In this document: positions 27,310-37,802 of the stretch, one piece after another
Layout of the letters: each line of letters opens with the position of its first letter
How positions within the stretch are numbered: position 1 is the stretch's first letter
Source: Methylocystis echinoides
GTDB taxonomy: Bacteria > Pseudomonadota > Alphaproteobacteria > Rhizobiales > Beijerinckiaceae
DNA length: 64,000 nucleotides
NCBI RefSeq assembly: GCF_027923385.1
Contig: NZ_BSEC01000001.1
Location: forward strand, 1,004,501-1,068,500
Direction: 5' to 3'
The notes under the pieces: model-generated
What the model was told of the DNA's origin: nothing
What the model saw: the letters and a program-made list of their open reading frames with translations, nothing else
Databases searched by the model: none
Made by a program: the position numbers and the translations under genes

Positions 27310-30300
27310 ATGCGCTTCAATCTCTCCCGCTGGGCGGTCATGCGCCCGCAGCTGATGCTCTTTCTGATGATCGCGATCGCGGTGGCCGGCGCCTATTCCT
27401 ATGTGCGCCTCGGCCGGGCGGAAGACCCGTCCTTCACGATCAAGGTGGCTAATGTCATCGCCACCTGGCCGGGCGCGACAACGCAGGAAATGCGCGATCA
27501 GGTCGCCGATCTCTACGAGAAGAAGCTGCAGACGCTGCCCTATCTCGACAAGATCGACACCTACACCAAGCCGGGCTTCCTCGCGATGCAGGTGACCTTC
27601 AGGGACACCACGCCCCCGAAGGAAATTCCCCAGCTCTTCTATCAGCTCCGCAAGAAGCTCAACGACGTCAAGAGCGACCTGCCGGACGGCGTGCGCGGCC
27701 CGCAGATCAACGACGAATATGGCGACGTCGACTCCGTGCTCTACGCCATCACCGGAGATGGGGCGGATTATCACATGCTCCACAAGGTCGTGGAGGTGTT
27801 GCGCCAGCGTCTCGTCGAGACGCCGGAGGTGATGAAGGTCGACGTCTATGGCGAGCAGCCGCGCCGCGTTTATCTGGAGTTCAGCCAGGAAAAGATCGCC
27901 AATCTCGGCATCGAGCCGCAGGCGCTCTTCGATTCTCTCGCCAAGCAGAACGCCGTCACCGACGCGGGCGTCTTCGAGACCTCCGCCAACCGTGTGCGCG
28001 TACAGGTTACCGAGGAACTGAAGGGGGCCGACGCCATCGCCGCCATTCCGGTGCCGGCCAATGGCAAGGTCATCCGGCTCGGCGACGTCGCCGACGTTCA
28101 TCTGGGCTTCGAGGACCCGCCTTCCTTCCTCGTGCGCTACAAGGGCCAGCCCGCCGTCGTCGTCGGCGCGGTGATGGGGAAGGGCGGCAATGTCTTCAAA
28201 TTCGGCAAGGCGGTCGAAGCCGCCGTCGCCGAGGTCAGCGCCAAGGTTCCTGTCGGCATCGACATCGAGCAGATTGCCGATCAGCCGAAGGTCGTGGAAG
28301 AAGCCGTCGGCGAATTCACCCGCTCCTTCATCGAGGCGCTGGTCATCGTTCTCGGCGTGAGTTTCCTGTCGCTGGGCTTTCGCACCGGCGTCATCGTGGC
28401 GCTCTCCGTGCCCTTCGTTCTCGCGGTCGTGTTCATCTTCATGTATCTGATGGGCATCGACCTCCAGCGCATTTCGCTGGGCGCGCTCATCATCGCGCTC
28501 GGCCTGCTCGTCGACGACGCCATCATCGCGGTGGAGATGATGATGGTGAAAATGGAGCAGGGTTTCGACCGCATAAAGGCCGCGACCTTCGCCTGGGATT
28601 CGACCGCCTTTCCCATGCTCACCGGCACGCTGATCACGGCGGCCGGCTTTCTGCCGGTCGGCTTCGCGGCTTCGGGCGTGGGCGAATATACTGGCTCCAT
28701 GTTCTGGGTGCTATTGATCGCGCTCATCGCCTCCTGGTTCGTGGCGGTGATGTTCACGCCCTTCCTCGGCGTGAAGCTGCTGCCCGATTTCGGCAAGCTG
28801 CATCCGCATCACGATCCGGACGAAATCTACCAGACGCCGTCCTACCTGCGGCTGCGCGCGGTCATCAGCTGGGCGGTCGACAATCGCGTCAAGGTGATCG
28901 CCGGAACGGCGGGCGTCTTCTGCCTCGCCATTCTGGGCATGGTCGTCGTGCAGAAACAGTTCTTCCCCTATGCCGAGCGGCTGGAGCTGTTCCTGCAGAT
29001 GCGGATGCCCGAGGGCTCGTCCATCGGCGCGACGCTCGAGACGGCGAAACAGGCCGAGAAGCTGCTCGCCGACGATCCCGACATCAACTTCTTCACGACC
29101 TATGTCGGGCAGGGTCCGCCGCGCTTCTGGCTCGGCCTCAATCCGCAGCTGCCGAATGAAGCCTATGCCGAGACGGTGATCGTCAGCAAGGACGTGGCCG
29201 CGCGCGAACGGCTGAAGAAGAAGATCGAAGCCGCCGTCGCCAATGGCGCGCTGCCGCAGGCGCGCGTGCGCGTCGACCGTTTCTCCTACGGCCCGCCGGT
29301 CGGCTTTGCCGTTCAGTATCGCGTCATCGGCGCCGATCCGAACAAGGTGCGCGACATCGCCTACAGGATTCGCGACGTCGTCGAGCAGGACCCCGGCGCC
29401 GACGATCCGCATCTCAACTGGAACGAGCAGACGCCGAGCGTGCGGCTCGTCATCGATCAGGATCGCGCCCGCATGATGGGCGTGACGCCGCAGGAGGTGT
29501 CGAACAGGATTCGCATGGCGGTCTCCGGCATTACGATCACGACGCTGCGCGACGGCACGGATCAGATCGACGTGGTGGCGCGCGCCGTGCCCGAGGAGCG
29601 CGCCGCGCTCGGGGCGCTGGGCGACATGGTTCTCTATTCGCGCGACGGCAAGCCCGTGACCGTCTCGCAGGTCGCGAAGATCGTCTACGAGCATGAGGAG
29701 CCGCTGATCTGGCGGCGTAATCGAAACATGACGATCACCGTGCGCGCCGGCGTCAAGGACGGCGTTCAGGCACCGGACGTCTCGAGCCGGGTCTGGTCGA
29801 AGCTCGCGGACATTCGCGAACATCTGCCGCCGGGCTATCGCATCGAGATGGGCGGCGCCATCGAGGAATCGGAAAAGGGCAACAGCTCGATTTTTGTCGT
29901 GTTCCCGGTGGTCATCCTGCTCATGCTGGCCCTCGCCATGTTCCAGTTGCAGGATTTCACGCGCGTCGGGCTGGTGATGATGAGCGCGCCGCTGGGCCTG
30001 ATCGGCGCCTCGCTGGCGCTGAACCTCGCCCATGCGCCCTTCGGCTTCGTCGCGCTTCTCGGCCTCTTCGCGCTGTCCGGCATGGACATGCGCAATTCGA
30101 TCATCCTCGTCGATCAGGTGCGGCAGGACCTCGACGACGGCGCCAATTACCGTGAGGCCATCATCGGCGCCACCGTGCGCCGCGTGCGCCCCGTCGCGCT
30201 CACGGCGCTGGCGGCGATTCTGGCGATGATCCCGCTGTCGGGGTCGGCGTTCTGGGGGCCGATGGCGCTCACCATCATGGGTGGCCTGTTTGTCGCGACC

Positions 30301-30432
30301 TTCCTCACCGTGCTGTTCCTGCCGGCGCTTTACGCCCTCTGGTTCCGCAAGCATCTCGACGACCACCTGCCGGACGCCGCGCCGCGCGTGGGCGCCATTG
30401 GCCAGCGTCTGGCGGGGGAGGCCGCCGAATGA
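27310..30432 (+). CDS. RND efflux permease (AcrB/HAE1-like)
   Basis: Proton-driven inner-membrane pump of 1040 residues, the normal length. A first helix (LMLFLMIAIAVAGAYSYVRL) is followed by a large periplasmic loop. Helices 2-6 follow, with the proton-relay region GLLVDDAIIAVEMMM (the Asp pair in TM4). A second periplasmic loop follows, then ALSGMDMRNSIILVDQVRQDLDDG near TM10-11. SD GGAGAG precedes the ATG. The operon continues to a TetR regulator overlapping by 4 bases. No outer-membrane channel gene is nearby, so a TolC-like partner from elsewhere is expected. Substrate unknown. Confidence 0.93.
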   Translation: MRFNLSRWAVMRPQLMLFLMIAIAVAGAYSYVRLGRAEDPSFTIKVANVIATWPGATTQEMRDQVADLYEKKLQTLPYLDKIDTYTKPGFLAMQVTFRDTTPPKEIPQLFYQLRKKLNDVKSDLPDGVRGPQINDEYGDVDSVLYAITGDGADYHMLHKVVEVLRQRLVETPEVMKVDVYGEQPRRVYLEFSQEKIANLGIEPQALFDSLAKQNAVTDAGVFETSANRVRVQVTEELKGADAIAAIPVPANGKVIRLGDVADVHLGFEDPPSFLVRYKGQPAVVVGAVMGKGGNVFKFGKAVEAAVAEVSAKVPVGIDIEQIADQPKVVEEAVGEFTRSFIEALVIVLGVSFLSLGFRTGVIVALSVPFVLAVVFIFMYLMGIDLQRISLGALIIALGLLVDDAIIAVEMMMVKMEQGFDRIKAATFAWDSTAFPMLTGTLITAAGFLPVGFAASGVGEYTGSMFWVLLIALIASWFVAVMFTPFLGVKLLPDFGKLHPHHDPDEIYQTPSYLRLRAVISWAVDNRVKVIAGTAGVFCLAILGMVVVQKQFFPYAERLELFLQMRMPEGSSIGATLETAKQAEKLLADDPDINFFTTYVGQGPPRFWLGLNPQLPNEAYAETVIVSKDVAARERLKKKIEAAVANGALPQARVRVDRFSYGPPVGFAVQYRVIGADPNKVRDIAYRIRDVVEQDPGADDPHLNWNEQTPSVRLVIDQDRARMMGVTPQEVSNRIRMAVSGITITTLRDGTDQIDVVARAVPEERAALGALGDMVLYSRDGKPVTVSQVAKIVYEHEEPLIWRRNRNMTITVRAGVKDGVQAPDVSSRVWSKLADIREHLPPGYRIEMGGAIEESEKGNSSIFVVFPVVILLMLALAMFQLQDFTRVGLVMMSAPLGLIGASLALNLAHAPFGFVALLGLFALSGMDMRNSIILVDQVRQDLDDGANYREAIIGATVRRVRPVALTALAAILAMIPLSGSAFWGPMALTIMGGLFVATFLTVLFLPALYALWFRKHLDDHLPDAAPRVGAIGQRLAGEAAE

Positions 30433-31037
30433 GTGAGACGACAGAAGCCCTCCGGGACGCCGAGCCGCGCGCGCGAATCGTCGCGACGGCGGAGCGTCTT
30501 TTCCGCGAGATCGGCTTCCAGAAGACCACGGTCGCCGACATTGCGCGCGAGCTGCGCATGTCGCCGGCCAATGTCTACCGCTTCTTCGGCTCCAAGGCCG
30601 AGATTCACGTGGCGGTCGCCGGTCATCTGATGAGCGAGGTGGAGGCGGCGGCCCAGCAGATCGCCTTCGGGCCGGGCTCGGCCTCGGAGCGGCTGCGGGC
30701 GCTCGTCATCGGCAACGAGAAAATGAACGCCGAGCGCTACCTGGCCGACCGCAAGCTGCACGACATGGTCGAGGCGGCGCTCGACGAGCACTGGCCGGCG
30801 ATCGACGCCCATATCGACCGTATTGACGGGCTCATCGAGAGCATCATCGCCGCCGGCATGGTGACGGGGAAATTCGCAAAAGGCGACCCCGGCCTCGCCG
30901 CGCGGCTGGTCCATACCGCCTGCATCCGCTTCTGCCACCCCCGCCTGATGGTGGAATACGCCGACCGGCCGGAGCCGACCAGCGCGCAGATGATCGAATT
31001 CTGCCTCGCCGCCCTGCGCGCCGGCGTCGCGGTCTGA
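30429..31037 (+). CDS. TetR/AcrR-family transcriptional regulator
   Basis: Repressor-type regulator, 202 residues. The N-terminal HTH (about 15-60) reads IVATAERLFREIGFQKTTVADIA then ELRMSPANVYRFFGSKAEI, a textbook TetR DNA-binding domain; the C-terminal ligand domain is divergent. The ATG overlaps the pump gene's stop (ATGA). It probably controls the efflux operon, although being the last gene it would need to act on the promoter near 26.1 kb. Confidence 0.92.
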   Translation: MSETTEALRDAEPRARIVATAERLFREIGFQKTTVADIARELRMSPANVYRFFGSKAEIHVAVAGHLMSEVEAAAQQIAFGPGSASERLRALVIGNEKMNAERYLADRKLHDMVEAALDEHWPAIDAHIDRIDGLIESIIAAGMVTGKFAKGDPGLAARLVHTACIRFCHPRLMVEYADRPEPTSAQMIEFCLAALRAGVAV

Positions 31038-31125
31038 TCGGCTCGCGCAGGGCTATACGGAGCCCGCAACGCTTGTGTATGATAACAGGCTCAACGAACG
31101 CGCCCAGGGAAGCAGCAGAGCCGCC

Positions 31126-31950
31126 ATGAAGGTCACACTGGTCCAGATGAATTCGATTGCCGACAAGGCCGTCAATCTCGCCAACGCCCGCGACCTTATC
31201 GAACGGGCCGTCGCGCAGGAGAAGCCGGACTGGATCTGCCTGCCCGAGGTGTTCGATTTCATCGGCGGCTCGCGCGCCGACAAGATGGCGGCGGCCGAGG
31301 AGCTGCCCGGCGGCCCGGCCTATGAGATGTGCAGCGCGCTGGCGCGCGAACACAAGGTTTTCATCCACGCGGGCTCGATTCTCGAGAAGATCCCCGGCGA
31401 GGAGCGCCTCTACAACACCAGCGTCGCCTTCAACCGCGAGGGCAAGGAAGTCGCCCGCTACCGCAAGATCCACATGTTCGACATCACCGCGCCCGATGGC
31501 GCGAAATACCACGAAAGCGCCGCCTTCAAGCCGGGCGATCAGGTGGTGACCTATGACGTCGACGGTGTGACGGTGGGCTGCGCCATCTGCTACGATCTGC
31601 GCTTTTCCTATCTGTTCCAGGCGCTGGCCGACAAGGACGTGGATCTCGTCGCGCTTCCGGCGGCCTTCACGCTCGTCACCGGCAAGGATCACTGGGAGGT
31701 GCTCTGCCGCGCCCGCGCCATCGAGATGCAGGCCTATTTCTGCGCCCCGGCCCAGACCGGGGCCCACAAGGCCGGCCATGAGACGCGCTTCACCTACGGC
31801 AATTCGCTGATCGCCGATCCCTGGGGCCATGTCGTCGCCAAGGCGTCCGAAGGGCCGGGCCTCGTCTCCTCCTATGTCGACATGGATCGCATCCGCAAGG
31901 TGCGGGCGATGATCCCGGTGGCCCAACACAAGGTGAAGCTTGCCGTTTAA
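31126..31950 (+). CDS. Carbon-nitrogen hydrolase (nitrilase/Nit2-like omega-amidase family)
   Basis: Cytosolic amidase of 274 residues from the ATG at 31126. The Glu-Lys-Cys catalytic set of the nitrilase superfamily is visible: E41 in CLPEVFDF, K114 in YRKIHMFD and C155 in CAICYDLRF. The HMFDI...F sequence and CYDLRFSYLFQ match Nit1/Nit2-type enzymes, which hydrolyse alpha-ketoglutaramate or deaminated glutathione. Exact substrate is not decidable here. It is a single gene between tetR and the ihfA leader. Confidence 0.9.
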   Translation: MKVTLVQMNSIADKAVNLANARDLIERAVAQEKPDWICLPEVFDFIGGSRADKMAAAEELPGGPAYEMCSALAREHKVFIHAGSILEKIPGEERLYNTSVAFNREGKEVARYRKIHMFDITAPDGAKYHESAAFKPGDQVVTYDVDGVTVGCAICYDLRFSYLFQALADKDVDLVALPAAFTLVTGKDHWEVLCRARAIEMQAYFCAPAQTGAHKAGHETRFTYGNSLIADPWGHVVAKASEGPGLVSSYVDMDRIRKVRAMIPVAQHKVKLAV

Positions 31951-31970
31951 TCTTGAGCGGCGCTTTTAGA

Positions 31971-32014
31971 CTGCGGCGGGGCTGCGTCATTTTATTGACG
32001 AAGCTGCGCCGCAG
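31971..32014. other. Large imperfect hairpin upstream of ihfA
   Basis: A 19-base left arm (CTGCGGCGGGGCTGCGTCA), six-base loop TTTTAT and right arm TGACGAAGCTGCGCCGCAG, pairing at about 16 of 19 positions. It lies just after the amidase stop and about 150 bases before ihfA in a locally AT-richer region. It could be a terminator without a T-run, a protein-binding site or a leader structure. Confidence 0.5.
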
Positions 32015-32164
32015 CCTTGCAAATATACTGCGTCTGGCTAGTATGCGCCACGTAAGCTATTGTGCTTGCGTACATAATCTGTTTTTGTCGCGCCGCCTGA
32101 GAATACGACAAAATCTTGTCTGTAGACCCCGGCCGCCGGTCCCTCGAGTCTGTGTTTGCCCCGC

Positions 32165-32500
32165 ATGGAAAGAAAGAACGCGCCTGGAAACACTTTGACG
32201 CGCGCCGCGCTGCGGGAGGCTGTTTATAGCTGCTGCCCGACCCTGTCGCGGGCCGAAGCGCGCAAGATTCTCGATTCGACGTTCGAGGAGATCACCGACG
32301 CGCTTTTGCGCGGCGAATCCGTAAAGCTGCGCTCTTTCGGCACCTTCAACGTGCGCGCCAAGCGCGAGCGCATTGGCCGCAACCCGAAAACCGGCGTCGA
32401 GGCCACAATTACGCCGCGCCGTGTCCTCACTTTCAAGGCGTCCCCCGTGCTTGTCGCGCATGTCAACGGCGACGCGATCATTCCGACAGAGGATGATTGA
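32165..32500 (+). CDS. ihfA: Integration host factor alpha subunit
   Basis: Nucleoid protein that bends DNA at specific sites, acting as a dimer with IhfB. It has 111 residues; the HU/IHF fold is complete. Helices LTRAALREAVYSCCPTLSRAE come first, then SVKLRSFGTFNVRAK. The beta-arm follows with the IGRNPKTG signature, then PRRVLTFKASPVL. The N-terminus and the two adjacent Cys (SCCP) are unusual for IhfA; the C-terminal PTEDD tail is acidic. The ATG at 32165 lacks a strong ribosome-binding site. IHF supports many sigma-54 and recombination processes, including flagellar promoters. Confidence 0.87.
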   Translation: MERKNAPGNTLTRAALREAVYSCCPTLSRAEARKILDSTFEEITDALLRGESVKLRSFGTFNVRAKRERIGRNPKTGVEATITPRRVLTFKASPVLVAHVNGDAIIPTEDD

Positions 32501-32591
32501 GAAAGCGCCGCCGCCCGTGCAAGAGTGAGGGGAGCGATTTTGCGTCGGCGCCCGGCGGGCCCGACGCCTCCCATCCTTCAAAGGGCCAAAG

Positions 32592-34691
32592 ATGCGAAAA
32601 CTGAGCGCGGCCGTCGCCGCCTTCGCTTTGCTTGCCGCGCTGGTCGGCGCGCATAAGGCGGACTCCGACCTCTTCGTCCTCGCCGTCGCCGCCGGCCTCT
32701 GCGCCTATACGACCTGGCGCGGCGCGGATATGTCGAGCTTCATGAAGATCTTCGCCGCGATCTTCTCGACCGAGACGGTCGTCTTCGGTCTGGTCCGCCT
32801 CGTTCAGGCGGAAGGGCTGTGGCCGCAATCGCTCGCCACTTACGCGCCGGCCGAGAGCATGGCGGTCACGGTGGCCGTTTTCTCGATCCTCGTCTTCGCC
32901 ATCTCGCATGTCCCGGTGGTGCGCGAGATGACGCGCATCGCCGACCTCTATTTCGACTCGACCGACCGCGGCGAGGGCCGCGTCTGGCCCTTTCCGCGTT
33001 TCGCGGCGCGCGAGCGCACCATCGCCATCGCGATGGTCGTCTTGCTGGTTCTGATCAATCAGGGGCAGGTGGGCATCACCGTGCGCCTGTCCTTCTTCAA
33101 CCGCGACTGGTTCAACGCCATTCAGGAGAAGAACGCCGCCGAATTCTGGCGCCAGCTTCTCTTCGTCTTCACGCCCTGGGCCTTTGTTTATGTCGCCATC
33201 GCGGTTATCGAATTCGTCGTTCAGTCGATGCTCGTCATCCGCTGGCGGCGCTGGCTGACCGAGCATTATGTGCAACGCTGGCTCGGCGGCCATACGCATT
33301 ACGGCATGACGCTCGCCGGCGGCGCCGCCGACAATCCCGATCAGCGCATCGCCGAGGACGTCAACCGCTTCATCAATGGCGCGGACGACGGCTATGGCGT
33401 CTACTCCTATTCCATCCTGCTGATCTCGACGGTCAGCTCGCTCGTCTCCTTCTCTTTCGTCCTTTGGGAGCTTTCCGGCAATTACCCGCTGCCGGGCACG
33501 AACATCTATGTTCCGGGCTTCCTGTTCTGGGTCGTGCTCGCCTATGCGACGCTCGGGACGGTGATCACCCATCTGATCGGCCGCAAGCTCACCGTGCTCT
33601 ATTTCGACAAGCAGCGCCGCGAGGCCGACTTCCGCTTCTCGCTGGCGCGGCTGCGTGAATACAGCGAGCAGATCGCGCTGCTCTCGGGCGAGAAGGCCGA
33701 GCAGGGCAACCTGATCCAGCGCTTCGCGGGAATCGTGTTCAATTATCTGGCGATCGTGCGCACGCGCAAGCAGCTCATGGCCTTCACCGCGTCTTACGGC
33801 CAGATGTCGCCCATCATCCCCTATGTCATCACCGCGCCCTTCTACTTCGCGGGGCGCATCCAGCTCGGCGTGATGACGCAGACGGCGAGCTCCTTCGCCC
33901 GTGTGGAGAGCGCGCTCACCTTCTTTATCAACTATTACACCTCGCTGGCGCAGTTCAAATCCGTGCTCGACCGTCTCGCGTCCTTCGACCAGGCCATCGA
34001 CTCGGCGCGCACGCAGAGCGGCGCCGCGCAGATCGTCTCGCGCGCGCAGACACCCGAGCTTGCCCTGAGCGACCTCACCCTGTCGCTTCCCGATGGCCGG
34101 CGCATCGTTCACGTCGATCAGCTCGCGCTGGCGCCGGGCAAGTCGGTGCTGCTCACGGGCCCCTCCGGCTCGGGCAAATCGACGCTGTTCCGCGCAATCG
34201 CAGGCGTCTGGCCGCATGTGACCGGCGCGATTGCGATGCCGCCGAACGCCCGGATCATGCTCGCGCCGCAGCGTCCCTACATCCCGATGGGCACGCTGGC
34301 GGAGGCGGTGGTCTATCCGGCGGCGCTCGAGGATTTCCCCCGCAGCGATATCGAGTCGGCGCTGGTCGCCGCGCGGCTCGCGCCCTTCGTCGGGCGGCTG
34401 GACGAGGACAATAACTGGGGCCAGCGCCTCTCCGGCGGCGAACAGCAGCGCGTCGCGATCGCCCGCGCCCTGCTGGCGCAGCCGGACTGGCTCTTCCTCG
34501 ACGAGTCGACCTCCGCGCTCGACGAGAAGCTCGAAGGCGACATCTATCGCATGCTGCGCGAGCGTCTGCCGAAGACGACGATCGTCTCCATCGGCCATCG
34601 CTCCACGCTGCTCGATTATCACGACCGCCATATCGAAATGCAGGCGGACGCCGATGGTCTCTTCGCGCCGCGCGACAAGGTGCTGGCATGA
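32592..34691 (+). CDS. ABC transporter, fused SbmA/BacA-type membrane domain and ATPase
   Basis: Single-polypeptide half-transporter of 699 residues. The membrane part (about 1-460) includes the SbmA/BacA-like [17 protein letters not shown] and [14 protein letters not shown] segments with [13 protein letters not shown], typical of the YddA/BacA-related and ABCD (peroxisomal fatty-acyl) exporters. The ATPase has Walker [10 protein letters not shown], the signature LSGGEQQR and Walker [14 protein letters not shown]. Relatives carry very-long-chain fatty acids, vitamin B12 or peptides; substrate here is unknown. It overlaps rlmE by 4 bases. Confidence 0.92.
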   Translation: MRKLSAAVAAFALLAALVGAHKADSDLFVLAVAAGLCAYTTWRGADMSSFMKIFAAIFSTETVVFGLVRLVQAEGLWPQSLATYAPAESMAVTVAVFSILVFAISHVPVVREMTRIADLYFDSTDRGEGRVWPFPRFAARERTIAIAMVVLLVLINQGQVGITVRLSFFNRDWFNAIQEKNAAEFWRQLLFVFTPWAFVYVAIAVIEFVVQSMLVIRWRRWLTEHYVQRWLGGHTHYGMTLAGGAADNPDQRIAEDVNRFINGADDGYGVYSYSILLISTVSSLVSFSFVLWELSGNYPLPGTNIYVPGFLFWVVLAYATLGTVITHLIGRKLTVLYFDKQRREADFRFSLARLREYSEQIALLSGEKAEQGNLIQRFAGIVFNYLAIVRTRKQLMAFTASYGQMSPIIPYVITAPFYFAGRIQLGVMTQTASSFARVESALTFFINYYTSLAQFKSVLDRLASFDQAIDSARTQSGAAQIVSRAQTPELALSDLTLSLPDGRRIVHVDQLALAPGKSVLLTGPSGSGKSTLFRAIAGVWPHVTGAIAMPPNARIMLAPQRPYIPMGTLAEAVVYPAALEDFPRSDIESALVAARLAPFVGRLDEDNNWGQRLSGGEQQRVAIARALLAQPDWLFLDESTSALDEKLEGDIYRMLRERLPKTTIVSIGHRSTLLDYHDRHIEMQADADGLFAPRDKVLA

Positions 34692-35392
34692 GCGAGAACA
34701 AGGGCTCCGGCCGCGAGGGCGGGCGTTCGCTGAAGACGCGGGTGAAGACCGCGCGCAAGCGGTCGCTCTCCTCGACGCTCTGGCTGGAGCGCCAGCTCAA
34801 TGACCCTTATGTGGCGCGTGCGAAGCGGGACGGTTTCCGCTCGCGCGCGGCCTACAAGCTCATCGAGATGGACGACCGCTATCACCTCTTCAAGCCGGGC
34901 GGGCGCATCGTCGATCTCGGCGCGGCGCCTGGCGGCTGGTCGCAGATCGCCGCCGATCGCGTGAAGGCGAAGGAGGGCCGGGGCAAGGTCGTCGGCGTCG
35001 ATCTTCTCGACATGGAGCCCATCTCCGGCGTCGCCTTCGCGGTGAAGGACTTCAACGACGACGACGCGCCGGATTTCATCAAGAACATGCTGGGCGGCGA
35101 GGCCGACGGCGTCATGTCCGATATGGCGGCCAACACCACCGGCCACAAGCAGACCGATCATCTGCGCATCGTCGGCCTCGCCGAACTCGCCGCCGAATTC
35201 GCGATGGATGTGCTGGCGCCGGGCGGCTTCTTCGTCGCCAAGGTGCTGCAGGGCGGCACGGAAGGACAATTGCTGACGCGCCTCAAGCGCGATTTCGCGA
35301 CCGTGCGTCACGTGAAGCCCGCCTCGAGCCGCGCCGATTCGGCGGAGCTCTACGTGCTGGCCACCGGGTTTCGCGGCCGTCGCGCAGAGTAG
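34688..35392 (+). CDS. rlmE: 23S rRNA 2'-O-methyltransferase RlmE (FtsJ)
   Basis: Methylates the ribose of U2552 in 23S rRNA. It has 234 residues with the FtsJ fold and its K-D-K-E set: Lys in [13 protein letters not shown] motif [13 protein letters not shown], Asp in [18 protein letters not shown] and Lys in [10 protein letters not shown], with Glu near ELYVLATGF. An N-terminal basic extension (about 30 residues: [14 protein letters not shown]) is common in alphaproteobacteria. Its ATG overlaps the ABC transporter stop. Confidence 0.95.
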   Translation: MSENKGSGREGGRSLKTRVKTARKRSLSSTLWLERQLNDPYVARAKRDGFRSRAAYKLIEMDDRYHLFKPGGRIVDLGAAPGGWSQIAADRVKAKEGRGKVVGVDLLDMEPISGVAFAVKDFNDDDAPDFIKNMLGGEADGVMSDMAANTTGHKQTDHLRIVGLAELAAEFAMDVLAPGGFFVAKVLQGGTEGQLLTRLKRDFATVRHVKPASSRADSAELYVLATGFRGRRAE

Positions 35393-35414
35393 GGCTTCTG
35401 TTTCAGCCTTTTCT

Positions 35415-35496
35415 CGTCATCGCGCGCGCAGCGCAGCCATCCAGCAGCCCTGATGCCGCTCAGGATTGCTTCGTCGCTGCGCTCCTCGCAATGACG
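35415..35496. repeat. CGTCATTGCGAG-family palindromic element, copy 1
   Basis: The left arm starts CGTCATCGCGCG and the right arm ends CTCCTCGCAATGACG; the inner part includes AGGATTGCTTCGTCGCTGCG. It is the same family as the element at 42654. It lies between convergent rlmE and the MFS gene. Confidence 0.7.
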
Positions 35497-35507
35497 GGGG
35501 AGAAGCC

Positions 35508-36956
35508 TCACTCCCGCGCGCCGCGTCCGGTGAGTTCGTCGCCGGCGTTGGGGGCGAGGCGCATGAAGCTTGTCAGCGACAGCATGGAAATCACCGCGAC
35601 CGCATAGAAAGCCGGCGCGAAGTCCTCCCATTGCAACGCGCCGCCGCCATGCAGCGCGCGCGCCGCCTCCAGCGCCGCCGCGCCAATGGCGACGCCGGTC
35701 GAGATCGACAATTGCTGGCCGACCGCCGCGAAACTGGTGGCGTTGCTCATGGAGTCCCGTGGGACGTCCGCGTAGCAGATGGTGTTCAGCGCGGTGAATT
35801 GCAGCGAGCGGAAGAAGCCGCCGATGAGCAGCGCCGCCATGATCAGCCCATGCGACGTCGACGGCGTGAACAGCGCGTTGAGGATGAGGAAGCCCGAGCA
35901 GATCAGGGTGTTGCCGATCAGCGCGCGGCGGAAGCCGACGCGCTTGAGAATGGGGTGGGCGGTGGCTTTCATCACCATCGCGCCGGCCGCCGCGACGAAG
36001 GTCAGGAGGCCGGATTCGATTGCCGTGAGGCCGAAGCCCACCTGCAGCAGCAGCGGCAGCAGAAAAGGCACGGCGCCGAGCCCGATGCGAAACAGAAAAC
36101 CGCCATAGATCGCCGCCTGAAAGGTCGGGATGCGCAAAAGCGCCAGATCGATGATGGGATGGTCGATGCGCCGCGCATGGAGCAGATAGCCGACGATCGA
36201 CGCAACGCCGACGCCGATGATCAGCGCGACGACAGGCGCCGGCGCGAAGCCGCGTCCGACGATGGTGAAGCCGAAGACGATACAGGAAAGACCGACGCCC
36301 GAAAGCAGCGCGCCGCGCGCATCGAGCGGCCGGGCGTTCTCCTCGCGCAGATTGGGAATGAAGCGCGTCGAGAGCGCAATGCCCAGAAGACCGATGGGCA
36401 CATTGATCCAGAAAATATATCGCCAGTCGAAATGGGTCGCGAGAAAGCCGCCGAGCGGCGGACCGATCAGCGGGCCGATGAGCGCCGGGACGGTGAGCCA
36501 GGCCATGGCGCGCACCAGTTCGTCGCGCGGCGCCGTGCGCAGCACGACGAGCCGCCCCACCGGCACCATCATCGCCCCGCCCAGCCCCTGAATGACGCGC
36601 GCCAGCACGATCTCGAAAAGAGATTGCGAAAAGCCCGAGAGGATCGAGCCGGCCGTGAACACGGCGATGGCGGCGCGAAAGACGCGCCTCGCGCCGAATT
36701 TGTCGGCCGCCCAGCCGGAGAGCGGGATGAAGACGGCGAGCGACAGAAGATAGGAGGTGAGCGCAAGTTTCAGCGCCACCGGATCTTCGTGCAGATCCGC
36801 CGCCATCGCCGGCAGCGCGGTGGCGAGCACCGTGCCGTCGAGTTGCTCCATGAACAGCGACGTGGCGACGATGAGCGGCGTGATCCGGTTCGGCGGAAGG
36901 CGCTTCAGGAGAGAGGCGCGCGGGGAGGCGGGGGCTTCCGGCGGATCAGCGCGCAT
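35508..36956 (-). CDS. MFS transporter, DHA2 (EmrB/QacA) drug-efflux type
   Basis: Major facilitator protein of 482 residues, multi-span. The N-terminal motif region reads LIVATSLFMEQLDGTVLATALPAM, diagnostic of the DHA2 family (motif D1), followed by SGWAADKFGARRVF (motif A) and RVIQGLGGAMMVPVGR (motif B/C region). The extrusion of drugs or other small organics in exchange for protons is expected; the substrate is unknown. No adaptor or regulator gene is adjacent. Confidence 0.9.
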   Translation of the reverse strand: MRADPPEAPASPRASLLKRLPPNRITPLIVATSLFMEQLDGTVLATALPAMAADLHEDPVALKLALTSYLLSLAVFIPLSGWAADKFGARRVFRAAIAVFTAGSILSGFSQSLFEIVLARVIQGLGGAMMVPVGRLVVLRTAPRDELVRAMAWLTVPALIGPLIGPPLGGFLATHFDWRYIFWINVPIGLLGIALSTRFIPNLREENARPLDARGALLSGVGLSCIVFGFTIVGRGFAPAPVVALIIGVGVASIVGYLLHARRIDHPIIDLALLRIPTFQAAIYGGFLFRIGLGAVPFLLPLLLQVGFGLTAIESGLLTFVAAAGAMVMKATAHPILKRVGFRRALIGNTLICSGFLILNALFTPSTSHGLIMAALLIGGFFRSLQFTALNTICYADVPRDSMSNATSFAAVGQQLSISTGVAIGAAALEAARALHGGGALQWEDFAPAFYAVAVISMLSLTSFMRLAPNAGDELTGRGARE

Positions 36957-37073
36957 GCGATTCCGGCGCGTATTCGACGGCGGAGATTAGACACGGCCCA
37001 CCCCCGTCCTTGCGCGGAGCGACGCGACGACGCGCGCTGGAGCCGCCACGACAGGACTCTGGCGCGGGCGGCG

Positions 37074-37802
37074 TCAAAGCAGCTTGAGCCCGCGGAAGCT
37101 CGTCTGCCCATCGCGCCCGACGATCAGATGATCGTGCACGGAAATGCCGAAGGGCTGCGCGATCGTCGCGATTTCACGCGTCATGCTGATATCCGCCGCC
37201 GAGGGCGTGGGATCGCCGGAGGGATGGTTATGGGCGAGGATCAGCGCGCTTGCGCCGAGCTCCAGCGCGCGCCGCACGACCTCGCGCGGATAGACGGGGG
37301 TGTGGTCGACGGTGCCGACGCCCTGCACCTCGTCGGCGATCAGGGCGTTCTTCTTGTCGAGGAAGAGCACGCGGAATTCCTCGCGTTCGGCATAAGCCAT
37401 GGCGGTGCGGCAGTAATCCGTCACCATCGAAAAGGACGACAGCACCATGCGCTTTTCGATCGCGCCGCGCGCCAGCCGTCTTGCCGCGGCTTCCGTGACC
37501 TTCAGATCGATGATGGCGCCTTCCGTCAGGCCGGGGATTTCGCGCAGGCGTTCGGGCCGCGCCGCGAGCGCCTCGGCGAAAGAGCCGTGACGCTCGATGA
37601 GCGCCTTGGCGAGCGGCTTCACGTCGCGCCGGGGAATCGAGCGAAAGAGCAGAAGCTCCATCAACTCGTAATCGGCGAGCGCGGCGGCGCCCGCCTCCAT
37701 GAAGCGCTCGCGCAGGCGCTGGCGGTGGCCGTGATAATGCGGAACCGCGGCCTCCTCCATGCCGGCGGGCCGCGCGTCCGCTTTGTCACCGGATTTCGTC
37801 AT
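37074..37802 (-). CDS. radC: RadC-family JAB-domain protein
   Basis: Protein of 242 residues with an N-terminal helix-hairpin-helix region ([21 protein letters not shown], then [12 protein letters not shown]). The C-terminal JAMM/JAB domain carries the metal motif [17 protein letters not shown]. Despite the name, a role in DNA repair is doubtful; RadC-like domains are probably nucleases or peptidases linked to DNA processing. It begins inside the map stop codon (ATGA overlap), an arrangement frequent in alphaproteobacteria. Confidence 0.92.
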   Translation of the reverse strand: MTKSGDKADARPAGMEEAAVPHYHGHRQRLRERFMEAGAAALADYELMELLLFRSIPRRDVKPLAKALIERHGSFAEALAARPERLREIPGLTEGAIIDLKVTEAAARRLARGAIEKRMVLSSFSMVTDYCRTAMAYAEREEFRVLFLDKKNALIADEVQGVGTVDHTPVYPREVVRRALELGASALILAHNHPSGDPTPSAADISMTREIATIAQPFGISVHDHLIVGRDGQTSFRGLKLL

